Source: Allolobophora icterica (lineage: Eukaryota; Annelida; Clitellata; Crassiclitellata; Lumbricidae). From it: DNA of 64,000 nt. This document shows, in pieces, positions 11,729-21,740 of the stretch. The notes under the pieces are model-generated. The model did no database searches and was not told where the DNA came from. It saw only the letters and a list, made by a program, of their open reading frames with translations. Where the stretch lies: assembly GCA_963556255.1 (NCBI GenBank), contig OY744615.1, positions 17,940,077-18,004,076 of the forward strand, in the 5' to 3' direction. The stretch's first letter is position 1. Each line of letters starts with the position of its first letter. The position numbers and the translations under genes are program-made.

Positions 11729-11929
11729 ATTCCGGCGGATCCCCGGAATAGCGGACCCCCGGAATAGCGGACCCCCGGAATAGTGGGCCCCGGAATTGCG
11801 GACCCCCGGAATAGCGGGCCGGTACCGAAGTGTGCAGGGTCTGAAGAGTCGAGACCGGTTTGCTTGAGGATAGGAGTAACAATCGACCTCTTCTGCGAAG
11901 GTGGAAGAGTACCACACGTAGAGCACTGC

Positions 11930-12045
11930 GCCGGCCGCGCCGCGTCGGCGCCGCCGACATTTTGTGGGCGCCGCCGCCGCCGATTTTTGTTTGTCGGCGC
12001 GCCGCCGACGCCGACAATCTGTCGGCGCGCCGCCGCCGATGCCAG
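11930..12045. repeat. GC-rich CGCCGCCG repeat, copy 1
   Basis: A stretch near 80% GC with units of the form GGCGC-GCCGCCGCCGA followed by 6-8 AT-rich bases. It shares CCGATTTTTGTTTGTCGGCG with CCGATTTTTGTTCGTCGGCG in the copy at 13427-13552, in the same orientation. It stands out sharply against AT-rich flanks. Each unit is partly self-complementary. Confidence 0.7.
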
Positions 12046-13420
12046 TTTGATATGCTTAATTGTCATTGTTGCATTTTTCATGTTTTGCATGATATTGTGA
12101 TAAATTGTTACGTTAGTGTGAAGTAGGAGTGGACATCTTGTACTTACTTACTTACTTCGTTTAATGTTTCTAGTTTCGTTGCGACACTTGATCGGCAACA
12201 CGAATTGGTGTCGTCAATGCTATGAGCGTATGATATTACCAATTCGTGTTGATTTTTGCAGCTATCATAACACACATAAGTTCAGTTGCATGCTGGTAAT
12301 TGTGAAATGGGATGTATTAGTTGATAAGAAAGAAAATAGATACTAAAAAGACATCGTCTTCCTGACCAAATTCATTTTCCTTATACTCCGGATGATTTTT
12401 TCTTTGTGCCATGATACACCCAGTCATTTAAAGCGATATCTTGATACAAGTAGCCATTGTTTTGATACTTCTGTTCTTGTTGCTATTTCCTTATTACCGT
12501 TACTACAAAAGAAATATGCAATGCATGTCTTTGTATGTGTACCACAGTACTACTGTATTCCCCATTCGTTACCTTCATGTTGAATAGCTTCCATAACTTA
12601 TTGATTGTAGTCTTTATTTCAATGGTGTAAATTGTTGGCTTAATGTTGTTAAAAAGGCTAGAGGAGTTTATTAGTGCTATTAATATCAAGATATGTCATT
12701 TAACTAATTCCTGCAGAACGGAAGGTATAATTGATTAATACTTTTGGCTGGAATCTATTCAGGTACACAGTATCAGTTGAGACAGGTTTAGACTTAGTAC
12801 ATATAAGTATCAAGAATGGTCTCTTTCAGTTTAGTCTGATACAAACAATGAAATAGAAGTGCTCCTGAGTAGGCAATCTTGAAGGGGCGCTATATAAAAC
12901 TACTTTAATAATAATAATAATGGTCTATATGTGGAGACCTTAAATGGCATGGCACCAATTCAAACGGGCAGCAGACCACCTGGTAAATTCATTGAAAAAT
13001 TAACAGGGGTGAGGCCACTCGGCCATTGTATTACTATATATAGGAAAACGTATATATTTACATTTCACTTCATGGCTTGACATCAGCCTCTCTCACTGGG
13101 AGGATGCTGTTATCCGGCATCTGTCATGTAACTTGGTGTGTAGGCCTATACTGTTTCAGTGCATATGCAAGTGTATTCATGCAATATGCAAATGCATGTT
13201 GTTTCATCTGATTACAATTTGCCAACACCTATGCAGATGTGCACTGTAATCAAGGATGCTCATATTTGTAAGGCAAATGTCTGAAGGTGTCTTCTCCCTC
13301 ATTCCCTTTGTATGTAGTTAAGCTTCAGTGTGATGGAGTGGCTTTAGAGAAGTTGGCCTGACTGTTACCTGACTGGTAACAAGACCAACATCAACTCTCA
13401 TAATGACTCATGCTTCTGAC
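12046..13420. other. No gene recognised; one LINE-tail-like scar
   Basis: AT-rich. At 12880-12925 there is GGGGCGCTATATAAAACTAC followed by (TAA)n, the typical 3' tail of LINE/SINE repeats in this window. Otherwise I see nothing. Confidence 0.4.
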
Positions 13421-13426
13421 TAGGGC

Positions 13427-13552
13427 ACGCCGCGCCGCGCCGACGCCGACATTTCGTGGGCGCCGCCGCCGATTTTTGTTCGTCGGCGCGCCGCCGCCGC
13501 CGACCCAAAATGACCGGCGCGCCGCCGCCGATACTGTGACGTCGGTGCAGGG
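13427..13552. repeat. GC-rich CGCCGCCG repeat, copy 2
   Basis: Same repeat as 11930-12045 with the same orientation and order of units: CGACATTTCGTGGGCGCCGC, then CGATTTTTGTTCGTC, then the GGCGCGCCGCCGCCG units. The two copies are about 1.4 kb apart. Confidence 0.7.
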
Positions 13553-13599
13553 CTCTAACCTCACGGAGTGAGGAGTTGCATAGCAGTGTCAGGAAAGGG

Positions 13600-13660
13600 A
13601 GGAGAACATCGATGTAATCCTGGAGCAGGACATCGATGTAATCCTGGAGCAGGAAAGGAG
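13600..13660 (+). repeat. 24 bp tandem duplication
   Basis: ACATCGATGTAATCCTGGAG is present twice in tandem (about 13606 and 13629). Confidence 0.75.
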
Positions 13661-13668
13661 GGAGGGCA

Positions 13669-13825
13669 GCGGCGTAGCTATCATATGTGCAGGGGGTGCA
13701 AGGCACCCGGGCCCAAGACCTGGGTAAGAACACAAGGCTACAGGCCTAACAGGGCCAAACAGGGGCCCATACGGGACCCCCTGCACCAGGGCCCATGAAA
13801 AGTTAGCTACGCCACTGAGGGAGGG
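13669..13825. mobile_element. hAT MITE (141 bp) with 8 bp TSD
   Basis: Element 13677-13817. Ends are CAGCGGCGTAGCTATC and (reverse complement) CAGTGGCGTAGCTAAC. AGGGAGGG flanks it exactly at 13669-13676 and 13818-13825. It is inserted next to or within a minus-strand LINE relic. Confidence 0.85.
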
Positions 13826-14045
13826 GTCAAGTTCGCAACATTTCGCGGCAGAAGCCGTTGCGCAGCTCAAGACTGGAGACCTCGTGAAGAACTGAGAGCC
13901 GATGGTTGGTAGGAGGAAAGTCAGGCGGAGGAGAACCAGCGGTGTCATTGCGAACCGATTGGACTTTAGCAGCGAAGTAGTTCGAGAAGTGGGATGCAGT
14001 AAAGGATGGATCAGAAAGCGTTGTGCTGATCGATGACTTCTGAGC
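13820..14045 (-). pseudogene. LINE ORF2 linker fragment
   Basis: The minus-strand frame reads DPSFTASHFSNYFAAKVQSV then AGSPPPDFPPTN. This resembles the segment between endonuclease and RT in Daphne/CR1-type LINEs (F.A..F..FF..KV..IR). It is short and cut at both ends; the hAT MITE sits at its downstream side. Confidence 0.55.
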
Positions 14046-14477
14046 AGGTCATATGACCTCAGAGAATACGAAAAATAAAACTATATAGCTATAATTGATT
14101 GTAATAGGCGTTATCTGTTGACGCCTGCTGAAGTGACTTCTGTTCAACAGTGCCATTGTCTCAAACATCTTTCCATCGATTTCGATGTGCCTACCAATCT
14201 CTTCCGATGAGTCATCAATATCTACTTTGTGGAACAGTTCATCTGTGTCCGTTTCCGATGTCACGTACTCTCCATCTCAATTTTCATTTCCATGAGAAGA
14301 GGAAAAACAGGAAAACATGCTGGGACTTTCTTTTTCTTTTTCTTCATAGATTATGCTGTTACGGTGATATTTCTTTAATCCATGTATTCCTTACTATAGG
14401 TGACGACTCGTAGTTGACTAAGTTCTTTTGGAAGCTGTTGACAAAATTCAATGTACAAATGTAGGCTATTTAGTGTT

Positions 14478-14486
<9 letters not shown>

Positions 14487-14532
<46 letters not shown>
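14487..14532. repeat. (TA)n microsatellite
   Basis: Perfect TA run directly abutting the left TIR of the next element. A second TA run abuts the other end (16520-16570). Confidence 0.9.
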
Positions 14533-14534
<2 letters not shown>

Positions 14535-14845
14535 GGTGGTGCTCAAAAACGTTATTTCTTAGAAACAGATGGGACAGCCCCTAGTTATGTTCCTTTTGAT
14601 GTACTTAGCTAGTGTGCAAAATACCATAAAAATATTCCATCATTTAGGGGTGCCACATGAGATGACAAGTTTTCAAAATTTTAGACAAGGAATGTGGGCA
14701 CAATTGTGATAATATTATCAATATTCTTTTGTATTTTGTGAAACCGAAAGTACATTTTAAATTGCTAGGTTTAAAGTACAATACTTAAAAAGTACTTGTG
14801 AGCATAATTGAACTCTGTTAGTTTGATTGAAGAATAAAATATTTA

Positions 14846-16060
14846 TTAGTCCATTTTTGTGACCGTTAACATCTTGGGATCCGGATACTTTTTCCAATGT
14901 TCGGACACCACATGGAGCAAGGCCTGCTTTTGACCTTCATCCTTGGTCAGTATTTGATTGTATTCTTGGATCAGTGCCAATCCCCTTTCTGCCCTATCAT
15001 TCACCACACTCAACCTTTCTGATGACACTCCAAATAAATAATAATAATAATAACACGGACAATTTCTATAGCGCCGTAACGTGACCATGCCGCTACAAGA
15101 TGCTGTCCTGTTTCCACAAAGTTGGATCTTTCTCCAGCCAATCGATGGGGATCCACAGTATTCATCATGTTTGAAGTCACAAAATCTCAAGAGTACATTC
15201 ATTCATTCATTCATTCATTCATTCATTCATTCATTCATTCATTCATTCATTCATTCATTCATTCATTCATTCATTCATTCATTCATTCATTCATTCATTC
15301 ATAACGGGCATTTATATTGCGCCTCTTCAAGGAGTACTACTCAGAGGTGCTCCCGACTACATGAAGCTGTGTGTACAGTAATTTGTGGACATTTGGATGG
15401 AATGCCAACACCAACTTCGGTTCTCATTGTCTGCACCAACAAGGCCTTGGTAGCAGCATCAATGGAATCATCGAAAAAGCTGAAATCGACCAAATCCTCA
15501 CTGAGGTACCAAGCATGACAGAAAGTGCCTTTAGAGTAGAGTATGAAGCTGAGAACCAGGATCTGAGATAAACAAGGCAGATGAACAGGTTCAGGGAACG
15601 TAGTAAATTTATTTTCCAGAAGGTAATTCGCAATTGAGATCGTAAAAGGAATACTTTGTGAGAATAGATGGCCTTGGCCATCCACCTAGCCCTATGCATG
15701 ACACCAGAGGCTGTAAAATGCAACCCTCGAGGTGGGACATGACCCGTGTAGATCTGTGCAAGTTCCAAGAGCTCTAGATAATCATCACAAGGCTGATTGT
15801 CTTTCTGCAGACATTCCACTTCAAATTCAACAGCGTCTGGCATCATTTCTTTGTTATTGTTAAACTGCAATTTCATCATCTGACAAACTATCGCCAATCA
15901 TGTCATGGACGATCAAAGGTAATGCATTCTGAAATCGTTTAAGCATAGGTATTTCAGGTCCTGGAAATGGTCCAGCCAGAGCATTGAAAACATCTCCAAG
16001 GACAACTTTTAAAATGTGACTAATTTGAAATGGATTATGAATTATGTGGGATAGTGTGAG
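14846..16060 (-). pseudogene. Transposon-encoded protein of unrecognised superfamily, disrupted
   Basis: Minus-strand blocks in order: ILKVVLGDVFNALAGPFPGP and NALPLIVHDMIGDSLSDDE (about 16000-15880); DYLELLELAQIYTGHVPPRG with MHRARWMAKAIYSHKVFLLR (about 15765-15640); FCHAWYLSEDLVDFSFFDDS (about 15520-15460); then after a gap NDRAERGLALIQEYNQILTK (about 15000-14940), ending VTKMD before a stop. I recall similar uncharacterised proteins repeated in invertebrate genomes but cannot name the family. The coding sequence is broken by a (TTCA)n-tailed LINE end (15195-15365) and by a second tail at 15040-15110. Confidence 0.6.
15195..15365 (-). mobile_element. LINE 3' tail with (ATTC)n, inserted in the transposon
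   Basis: About 105 bp of ATTC repeats (15197-15301) followed by GGCATTTATATTGCGCCTC and TCAGAGGTGCTCCCGAC. The same (ATTC/AATC)n plus TTTATATAGCGC plus CAGAGGCGCTCCC order ends the LINEs at 18600-18680 and 54390-54450, so this is a dead-on-arrival 3' end. Confidence 0.7.
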
Positions 16061-16520
16061 TAAGTAAGTAAATAAATAATTAAGCTTTAGAAAAGCCTTA
16101 GATGTACAGACTACAAAAGTTCAGAAAATTGTTAAAAATTGCAAATATTTATTTACTCCTCAGCTCCAGTTGGTTCTAATTTATATATTTATTATTTAAT
16201 CATTTATTTATAAACAAATCATCAGAGAATAAGGTATCCAACTAACTATGGTGCATCACACTCATCACATAATTACAGTAATCAAATAATAGGTTCTAGA
16301 AGTGTTGAACTTTCATCCAGCTCCTGAAGAAATAAGAAAGTTGATTTTTACGGCTTCAATGATGCATAGTGTCATATGCAAAACTTAAGTTGTCATGTGG
16401 CACGCCCAAATAATGGAATATTTTTAAAAGATGTTGCACATGAGTTTCTACTACCAATACGAACAGAACTAGGGGTGTCCCGGGCATTATTTAAAAAAAA
16501 CTTTCTTCACTACCACCCTA

Positions 16521-16575
<55 letters not shown>

Positions 16576-16773
16576 TTATGCAGAACCCTCTATATACCCA
16601 AATATACATTATATAGGCCTATGTATAGATACACATATAAATATGCACATGCAATTAGACATAAATATATATATATATTTATTTATATATATAAAAATAT
16701 CCAATGTAGGATATATCTATACATGTGTATATATGTATATATTTATATATGCTTATCATATACAAGTAAATAT

Positions 16774-17487
16774 TTAACCCCTTGCCTGGGCATGACGTGT
16801 ATACGTCATAGCGTAGCCTTTCGGCTGCGGGGAAGCCGTATATATACGTCATGCAAGGTATTGATTTTCGCTGGCCTGGAGATGCCGTATAAATACATCG
16901 TACAAGGCTAAATTGTTCTAGATTAGCTGTACAGTGTTGCTAAAATTATTCTAGGTTAGGTATTCTAGGATAGGACAAGGGTTATCCATCCATTAGTAAA
17001 GGCCTTTTGTTGACAACTTCTAGAGTCCACAACGTTGTAGTGTCGCGCTATATTTCATTTAGTAAATAAAACCACGGCATCCAGAAGTCGTAAGTGAAAA
17101 TCAGCAGAAGTTTTGGCAGACATTTTTGCGGACGATAATTCTTTATTATATTCAAATTCAGAATTAGATGAATCGGAATTTGATCTCGATAGTTTAGATA
17201 GAGATTACAACGCGAACAGTAGCAGAGGTACAGACTCAGAAAAGCAAACAGAAAGTATGAATGTGCGGTAGTTGGTGCTGCTGACTTGAAACTGATACTA
17301 TTGTCTGATACAAATGATACTGATACTATTGATTTAGTAGTAAAAACTGAAAAAGCAGTTGTCAGAATGAAGAACACTGAGTTACTAATAAGGTAAAGAC
17401 CATGACACAAAATTGTATTTTCTGCTAAATTTATTCCCCAGGAGCTGGTTGTTAACGCACTAGGTTATTCCCCAGTTAAGGGGTTAA
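16774..17487. mobile_element. piggyBac-derived MITE (706 bp), TTAA target
   Basis: Element 16778-17483 with TTAA on both sides (16774-16777 and 17484-17487). Termini are CCCCTTGCCTGGG and (reverse complement) CCCCTTAACTGGG. Inside, 17130-17268 (+) encodes an acidic stretch (SELDESEFDLDSLDRDYN), like the acidic N-terminus of piggyBac transposases; the catalytic domain is missing. It appears to be an internal-deletion derivative. Its TIR differs from that of the full element at 49266. Confidence 0.75.
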
Positions 17488-17499
17488 GCACTCAGAACA

Positions 17500-17583
17500 C
17501 ATATAAAAATATAAATAACATATATATATATATATATATACATTTCCTATATGCATGCAGGTATATATACCTATATAAATATT

Positions 17584-17614
<31 letters not shown>

Positions 17615-17760
17615 CTACATAGGACAAAATAATAAATATATACACATATGCATTTACCTACATGCGTGCATATACATACATTTAAATATGCATATACAAT
17701 TTAAAATATCTTTAATATAATATATAGATGCAGGTTCTACCTATTTAGTTATATGTAGGC
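17500..17760. repeat. TA-rich low-complexity DNA
   Basis: (TA)n runs at 17519-17540 and 17586-17614 between TATAT/CATAT-rich sequence; no gene. Confidence 0.8.
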
Positions 17761-17780
17761 TACATATAACCATATAAAGG

Positions 17781-18475
17781 GTGGGACGCGGTGGTGTAGT
17801 GGTATGTTCTGTGCCTTGTTACCGGAGGGTCGCAGGTTCGAATCTAACTCAAGCCACTGCGTAGCGACCTTGGACAAGTTGTTCACCCACAATTGTCTGT
17901 GAGGAAGGCAGCGGGAAACCACCTCACTCATTTCATCCCCGGGTGGCATAAAGCCAATGGACCTGCCTTTGGGCAGAGAACTCATTCGCCAGCTATTTAC
18001 CATCCAACCGCCCGGGTCTACTCGCTCATCATCATACCTTTCTCTATCTCGGCCTTCAGTCTCATCATCTCTGAAATTCTGCAACCGCTCCTTATGCTGC
18101 ACCGGCTCTTTGGAACAATCTCCCAAAAGATCTCCGCCAGTTTGCTCATCCTCCCATATCGCCTGTTGACATCACCTCTCCTCCGCTTGCAGTCTCCTCC
18201 GCTGCCTTCCACTCACGACTGAAAACCGAACTCTTCAAGCTATCCTATCCTGATTCCATTCCTGCGCCACCACACAACCGCCATCATCACCGATTATCAC
18301 CGTAGTACCCTGCTGTCTCCTCGGCTTGACCTCCCCGGACTCTGACCTGGCACCGGAACGGATAAAGCGGGCATGGCTATTGCTGACTTGATTTGATATA
18401 GCGCTTTTGTGTGGCGCTGAGAAATTTCGGAGATTTACATTACATTACATTATATTACATTACATCATCATAGCC
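17781..18475 (+). mobile_element. tRNA-derived SINE head joined to a LINE 3' tail
   Basis: The head resembles a tRNA gene. The A-box-like TGGTGTAGTGG (17792-17802) and B-box GGTTCGAATCT (17835-17845) are internal pol III promoter elements at tRNA spacing, but the acceptor stem is not paired. From about 17979 (CATTCGCCAGC) the sequence matches the LINE tail found inverted at 56735-57290. It encodes LINE C-terminal residues (FGTISQKISASLL in one frame, LWN..PK.LRQFAHPP in another) and ends in GATATAGCGC and (TTACA)n. The LINE part is about 490 bp, longer than most SINE tails. Confidence 0.7.
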
Positions 18476-18599
18476 ATATAAATATATATATATATATATA
18501 TAAATATATACACAATTAGGGGCCTACACATATGCATTTACCTACATGCATGCATATATACAAAGGCTGTTGACGTCGAAATAAATTATTTGGCATATT

Positions 18600-19345
18600 A
18601 CTTTATTCAATCAATCAATCAATTAGACATTTATATAGCGCACTCTTCAAGGCAACTATTCAGAGGCGCTCCCAGCCCAACCTCGACGAAAGAGAACAGC
18701 CTTAAGAGCAGAGAAGAAAGAGGTGGAAGAGTCTCGAGGGAGAGACCGCAGTCCAACAGGAAGGCCATTCCAGATAGTGGGACCGGCAACGGAGAATGCT
18801 CGCTGTTGCATGGTTGCAGTGCGAGCGAAAGGAACATGTAAGTCACCGCGGGCGGTGGAACGGAGTGAACGGCGACCAAGAAGTGCGGACGCTGGAAAAC
18901 AGAGCTCACGTAGATAGAAAGGAGCGCGGCCAAGCTGACACTGCCAGACAATAGAAGCAACCCGGTATACAATGCGTTGCGAAAAAGGAAGCCAGTGGAG
19001 GACGTCACGCATGTAGTCAGACACGTGACCAAACTTAGGGATGCGCCCAACGAGGCGCGCAGCAGAGCGTAGAACGCGTTCAAGGCAATGCAGTCGAGTG
19101 TGAGGGAGACCAATATAGAGAGAACAGCAGTAATCAAGTCGACAGGTAATGAAAGCATGAACGAGAGTAGCTGCGTGTTTGGGAGAGAGAGAGCGGGAGA
19201 CCACACGGAGCTGGCGTAACTGGAAATAACAACCCCGGCTCAGCTGCGAAATATGCTGGGAGAGAGTGAGTTCAGAGTCCAAGGTGACACCAAGGTCACG
19301 GACAGAAGTGGAGAAGACGACATTAGGGAATTCAGTAGCAAGGCT
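18600..19345 (-). pseudogene. L2/Daphne-like LINE, C-terminal third of ORF2 plus 3' tail
   Basis: Open minus-strand frame from about 19345 to the stop just below 18656. Blocks are SVRDLGVTLDSELTLSQHIS, then ATLVHAFITCRLDYCCSLY, FGHVSDYMRDVLHWLPFSQR, and FSVAGPTIWNGLPVGLRSL, with the C-terminus FRRGWAGSASE. A short UTR follows with TATATAGCGC and an (ATTG)n tail (18608-18622). The frame is intact for about 230 codons, so this is a young 5' truncation. At 19355-19412 a 33 bp segment ending TGTATATATACCGAAAT is tandemly duplicated at the 5' break. Confidence 0.85.
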
Positions 19346-19439
19346 AGCAAAATCAAAATCATGCTGTATATATACCGAAATCAAAATTATTGCTGTATAT
19401 ATACCGAAATTCCTAATTATACTCAACAGGACGAAGATA

Positions 19440-19920
19440 TGTTAAGATGTATTGAATAGATGACAGCGGTGCATGATTTCACGAGTAAACAATTTGTAAT
19501 TTACTAGTGAATCTAGGATGAATTAATGTGTCTGTATTCCATAGATGGCGGTATTGGAAGATATTCAGAAGTGCTTAATTATATATGATGAGGATGATGA
19601 TGAGGATGAGGATATTCGTTTATTGTTTACAAAGTAAACACATGCTGACAAACCGCACGATGGAACAAAGTTAGACATCGTTTTGAGAAGTATAGATAAT
19701 GTGAATGAGTGAGCCAACCAATCTTCGGAGTAGTAAACAATTTTTTGGCAGCCTACGTATACGTCGTCTGTGGCCAATGTAGGCCCCTATAAGTGAATAG
19801 GATTGTGTTACTTATACATAGGCCTGTGTATTTGTCTCTCTATGGTTACATTATGTACATCGTATTTGACCTTACCTGACACTTGACTTGACCTCAAACG
19901 TCATTTCATGATGGGCAGCA
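19440..19920. other. No gene recognised
   Basis: Only a GATGAGGAT-rich simple repeat (19586-19613). Confidence 0.4.
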
Positions 19921-19959
19921 ATGCAGTGCGGCAGCATCCTCCCTCCACGCGCTGTTCAC

Positions 19960-20095
19960 AAACTGGCACACGTCATAAATGAGCCACGCGCTGGGTTTCC
20001 AATTACGGTGCCTAATGACACCCTTATGATTCTATGCAGAGGTACACGGAGGAAGGAGATTTACTTAAAAGGCGCTATGGATGGATGGATGCGCG
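19960..20095 (+). repeat. Dispersed repeat family A, copy 1
   Basis: Contains CACGCGCTGGGTTTCCAATT, then GGAGGAAGGAGATTTACTT and AAAGGCGCTATGGATGGATG. The same blocks occur in the same order at 22308-22425. The AAAGGCGCT end followed by simple repeat is typical of a non-LTR tail. Confidence 0.65.
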
Positions 20096-20384
20096 CAAAA
20101 TCTGACCTACTTTGATCCCTCCCTCCGCTTGTCAGTACTATACAACTCACACGCTGGCACCGATTTGGAGCCTTTATTCTATAACATACATTCAATCGTC
20201 GGCACCAGTTTGCATAACTATTATATAAATTCACACGAATACCAGCCATGATACCGCTTTGCGTTGACCTAACCAAAGCTGTCGTGGGCCCAACCCTTCG
20301 AAATCCCTTCCTTTGGCACTGCGTGGGACCCTGCTTACTAGGTTCTCTCTATATGTTGTTCATCGATTAGTATTTTATGTTTCC

Positions 20385-20800
20385 GCGAGGCTCACATGCT
20401 GAGAGCGTCTCCGAATAGTTCGCACTGCGAGAGGCGCTTTATAAATTCTCAGATTGACCCTACCACACCATAGCTGTAAGCCTACGTGAGTAAGTAAGTT
20501 CAGCATGGAGGTCCTGTGATAGGTAGTCAGCGAAGTTACAGAGGTATCTGTGCGACTTGTTGCTAACCGCCCATCGCAGATACGTTTGAAAGTAGGCTAT
20601 ATGATCTCCAATTATTTTCTTAGCGCTTTTAGACAAACCCTTGTTTCTGTTTCGACTGTCTGTCTGTGTTATCATTAAATGGACCTACGGAGAGAAACCA
20701 ATCAGTTTAAATACTAGGTGGCGCGTGTGTTATATGCATACAACTTTATGTTGGCGCATCGATCGGTGTCATAATTATTACCAATTCTACTTCCATCGAT
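20385..20800 (+). repeat. Dispersed repeat family C, copy 1
   Basis: GAGAAACCAATCAGTTTAAA (20692), an AGGTGGCGC block, and TGTCATAATTATTACCAATT with CTACTTCCAT (20767-20797) recur in the same order at 27890-28008. No coding sequence is seen. Confidence 0.6.
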
Positions 20801-20819
20801 AGCTTTTGCTTGTCCAACA

Positions 20820-21450
20820 TTGCGATCCATATACACTGTGTCCCGATGAAAAGTGGACCCCAAGAAAGAGTGTCATAACTCGGTCAAAACTTTTAGCATT
20901 TGCCTGAAATTTTAGAAACAAACAAGAGTAGCCATATTGCCACCAAATCCTAACGCCGTTTGGAAATGTTGCCGAGTTTGTCAAGTTTGTGAATGTTTGA
21001 GACGCAGCCCTGAAAATGTGAAGTTTCCAACATACATGAGCCATAAGGAAGTGAAGTCCAGCTACAGCTGGTGTTCAATATGTCCTTTTTGTTCACGGAC
21101 ACACGACCGTGGACGTGGACGCCACTGTTTGATGGCCCGATCGATGATCACGTGGTCAAACAGCTGCAACACTTCAATCAGACGCGAAATCCAAACCTGG
21201 AGTATACTGGAGGAGCACGTTTATCTTTCCCGCATTCGTGACGTCGATCACCGGAGGCGCGTCTGATTGAAGAGTGGCAGCTGTTTGATCACGTGATCAT
21301 CGATCGGGCCATCAAACATTGGCGTCCACGTTGGTCGTGTGTCCGTGAACAAAAAGGACATTTTGAACACCAGCTGTAGCTGAACTTCACTTCCTTGTGG
21401 CTCTTGTATGTTGGAAGTCTTCCCTTTGGGGTAACCTTTTGCCTCTACAG
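20820..21450. mobile_element. mariner/Tc1-like relic in head-to-head palindrome
   Basis: Arms of about 165 bp (21020-21186 and 21258-21424) are inverted copies with about 90% identity. The right arm plus spacer encodes (+) LEEHVYLSRIRDVDH followed, after a one-base shift, by LIEEWQLFDHVIIDRAIKHW and a GHFEHQL stop. This matches the C-terminal end of Tc1/mariner-type DDE transposases (L...v...v..l...i...W). The left arm is an inverted duplicate of the same tail. The left flank has CTGTGTCCCGATGAAAAGTG, which looks like an element terminus. Confidence 0.65.
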
Positions 21451-21536
21451 GCGTGACCTTTCAATTATTCTTGTTTTGTTTCTGAGATTTTGTTTGTCAT
21501 TACGCCTATTGGGAAGCAATAAATGATTTTGAATTG

Positions 21537-21540
<4 letters not shown>

Positions 21541-21593
<53 letters not shown>
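21541..21593. repeat. (TA)n microsatellite
   Basis: Perfect TA dinucleotide run of about 53 bp. Confidence 0.9.
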
Positions 21594-21595
<2 letters not shown>

Positions 21596-21740
21596 TAGTC
21601 CCCCTCTTCTGGGGGGACAAGGTTTGTGGGTAGAAAAACAAGGGCGACCTTTGACCTTTTTTGGAAAATTTCATCCATGTTCGAAGATTCGACGACATGT
21701 TTTTGGAGTTTCATCTTAAAAAGAACTTGATGACCTTTTT

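Larger units (their letters stand above)
8460..11834. mobile_element. Foldback element 2 (3359 bp), CCGCTATTCCGGGG arms and (TACA)n inner arms
   Basis: The element is 8468-11826, flanked by an exact GAAGTGTG at 8460-8467 and 11827-11834. The left outer arm (8468-8560) is six tandem units of 15-17 bp (GTCCGCTATTCCGGGG type). The right outer arm (about 11730-11826) holds the inverted units. The termini match as GGTTCCGGTCCGCTATTCC and GGTACCGGCCCGCTATTCC. The inner arms are inverted microsatellites: TACA-type on the left, TGTA-type on the right. The centre holds a LINE. This gives two-domain foldback arms, as in TU or Galileo elements. Confidence 0.85.
14532..16524. mobile_element. DNA transposon with long TIRs (about 2 kb), TA-flanked
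   Basis: Left end TTAGGGTGGTGCTCAAAAAC and right end (reverse complement) TTAGGGTGGTAGTGAAGAAA share the first ten bases. Similarity continues inward for about 150 bp: ATAAAAATATTCCATCATTT with GTGCCACATGA at 14625-14665 is mirrored at 16390-16440. TA microsatellites flank both ends, which fits TA target preference. The interior carries one broken minus-strand ORF and two later insertions of LINE or SINE tails. The superfamily is uncertain. Confidence 0.75.

Noticed and set aside
8463..11767. Many long ORFs of Met-Tyr-Val-Cys or His-Thr-Tyr-Ile type
   Set aside because: They arise on both strands from TACA/TGTA tetranucleotide repeats; no non-repeat sequence or start context supports them.
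11559..12090. Arg/Ala-rich ORFs over the GC-rich module
   Set aside because: They follow the CGCCGCCG composition, appear on both strands and run into foldback arm repeats.
16376..16777. 133-codon ORF with IYIYIY tract
   Set aside because: Most of it is (TA)n translation and the start lies in a transposon TIR.
17781..17860. True tRNA gene
   Set aside because: A and B boxes are present but the acceptor and anticodon stems do not pair and a LINE tail follows; better read as a SINE head.
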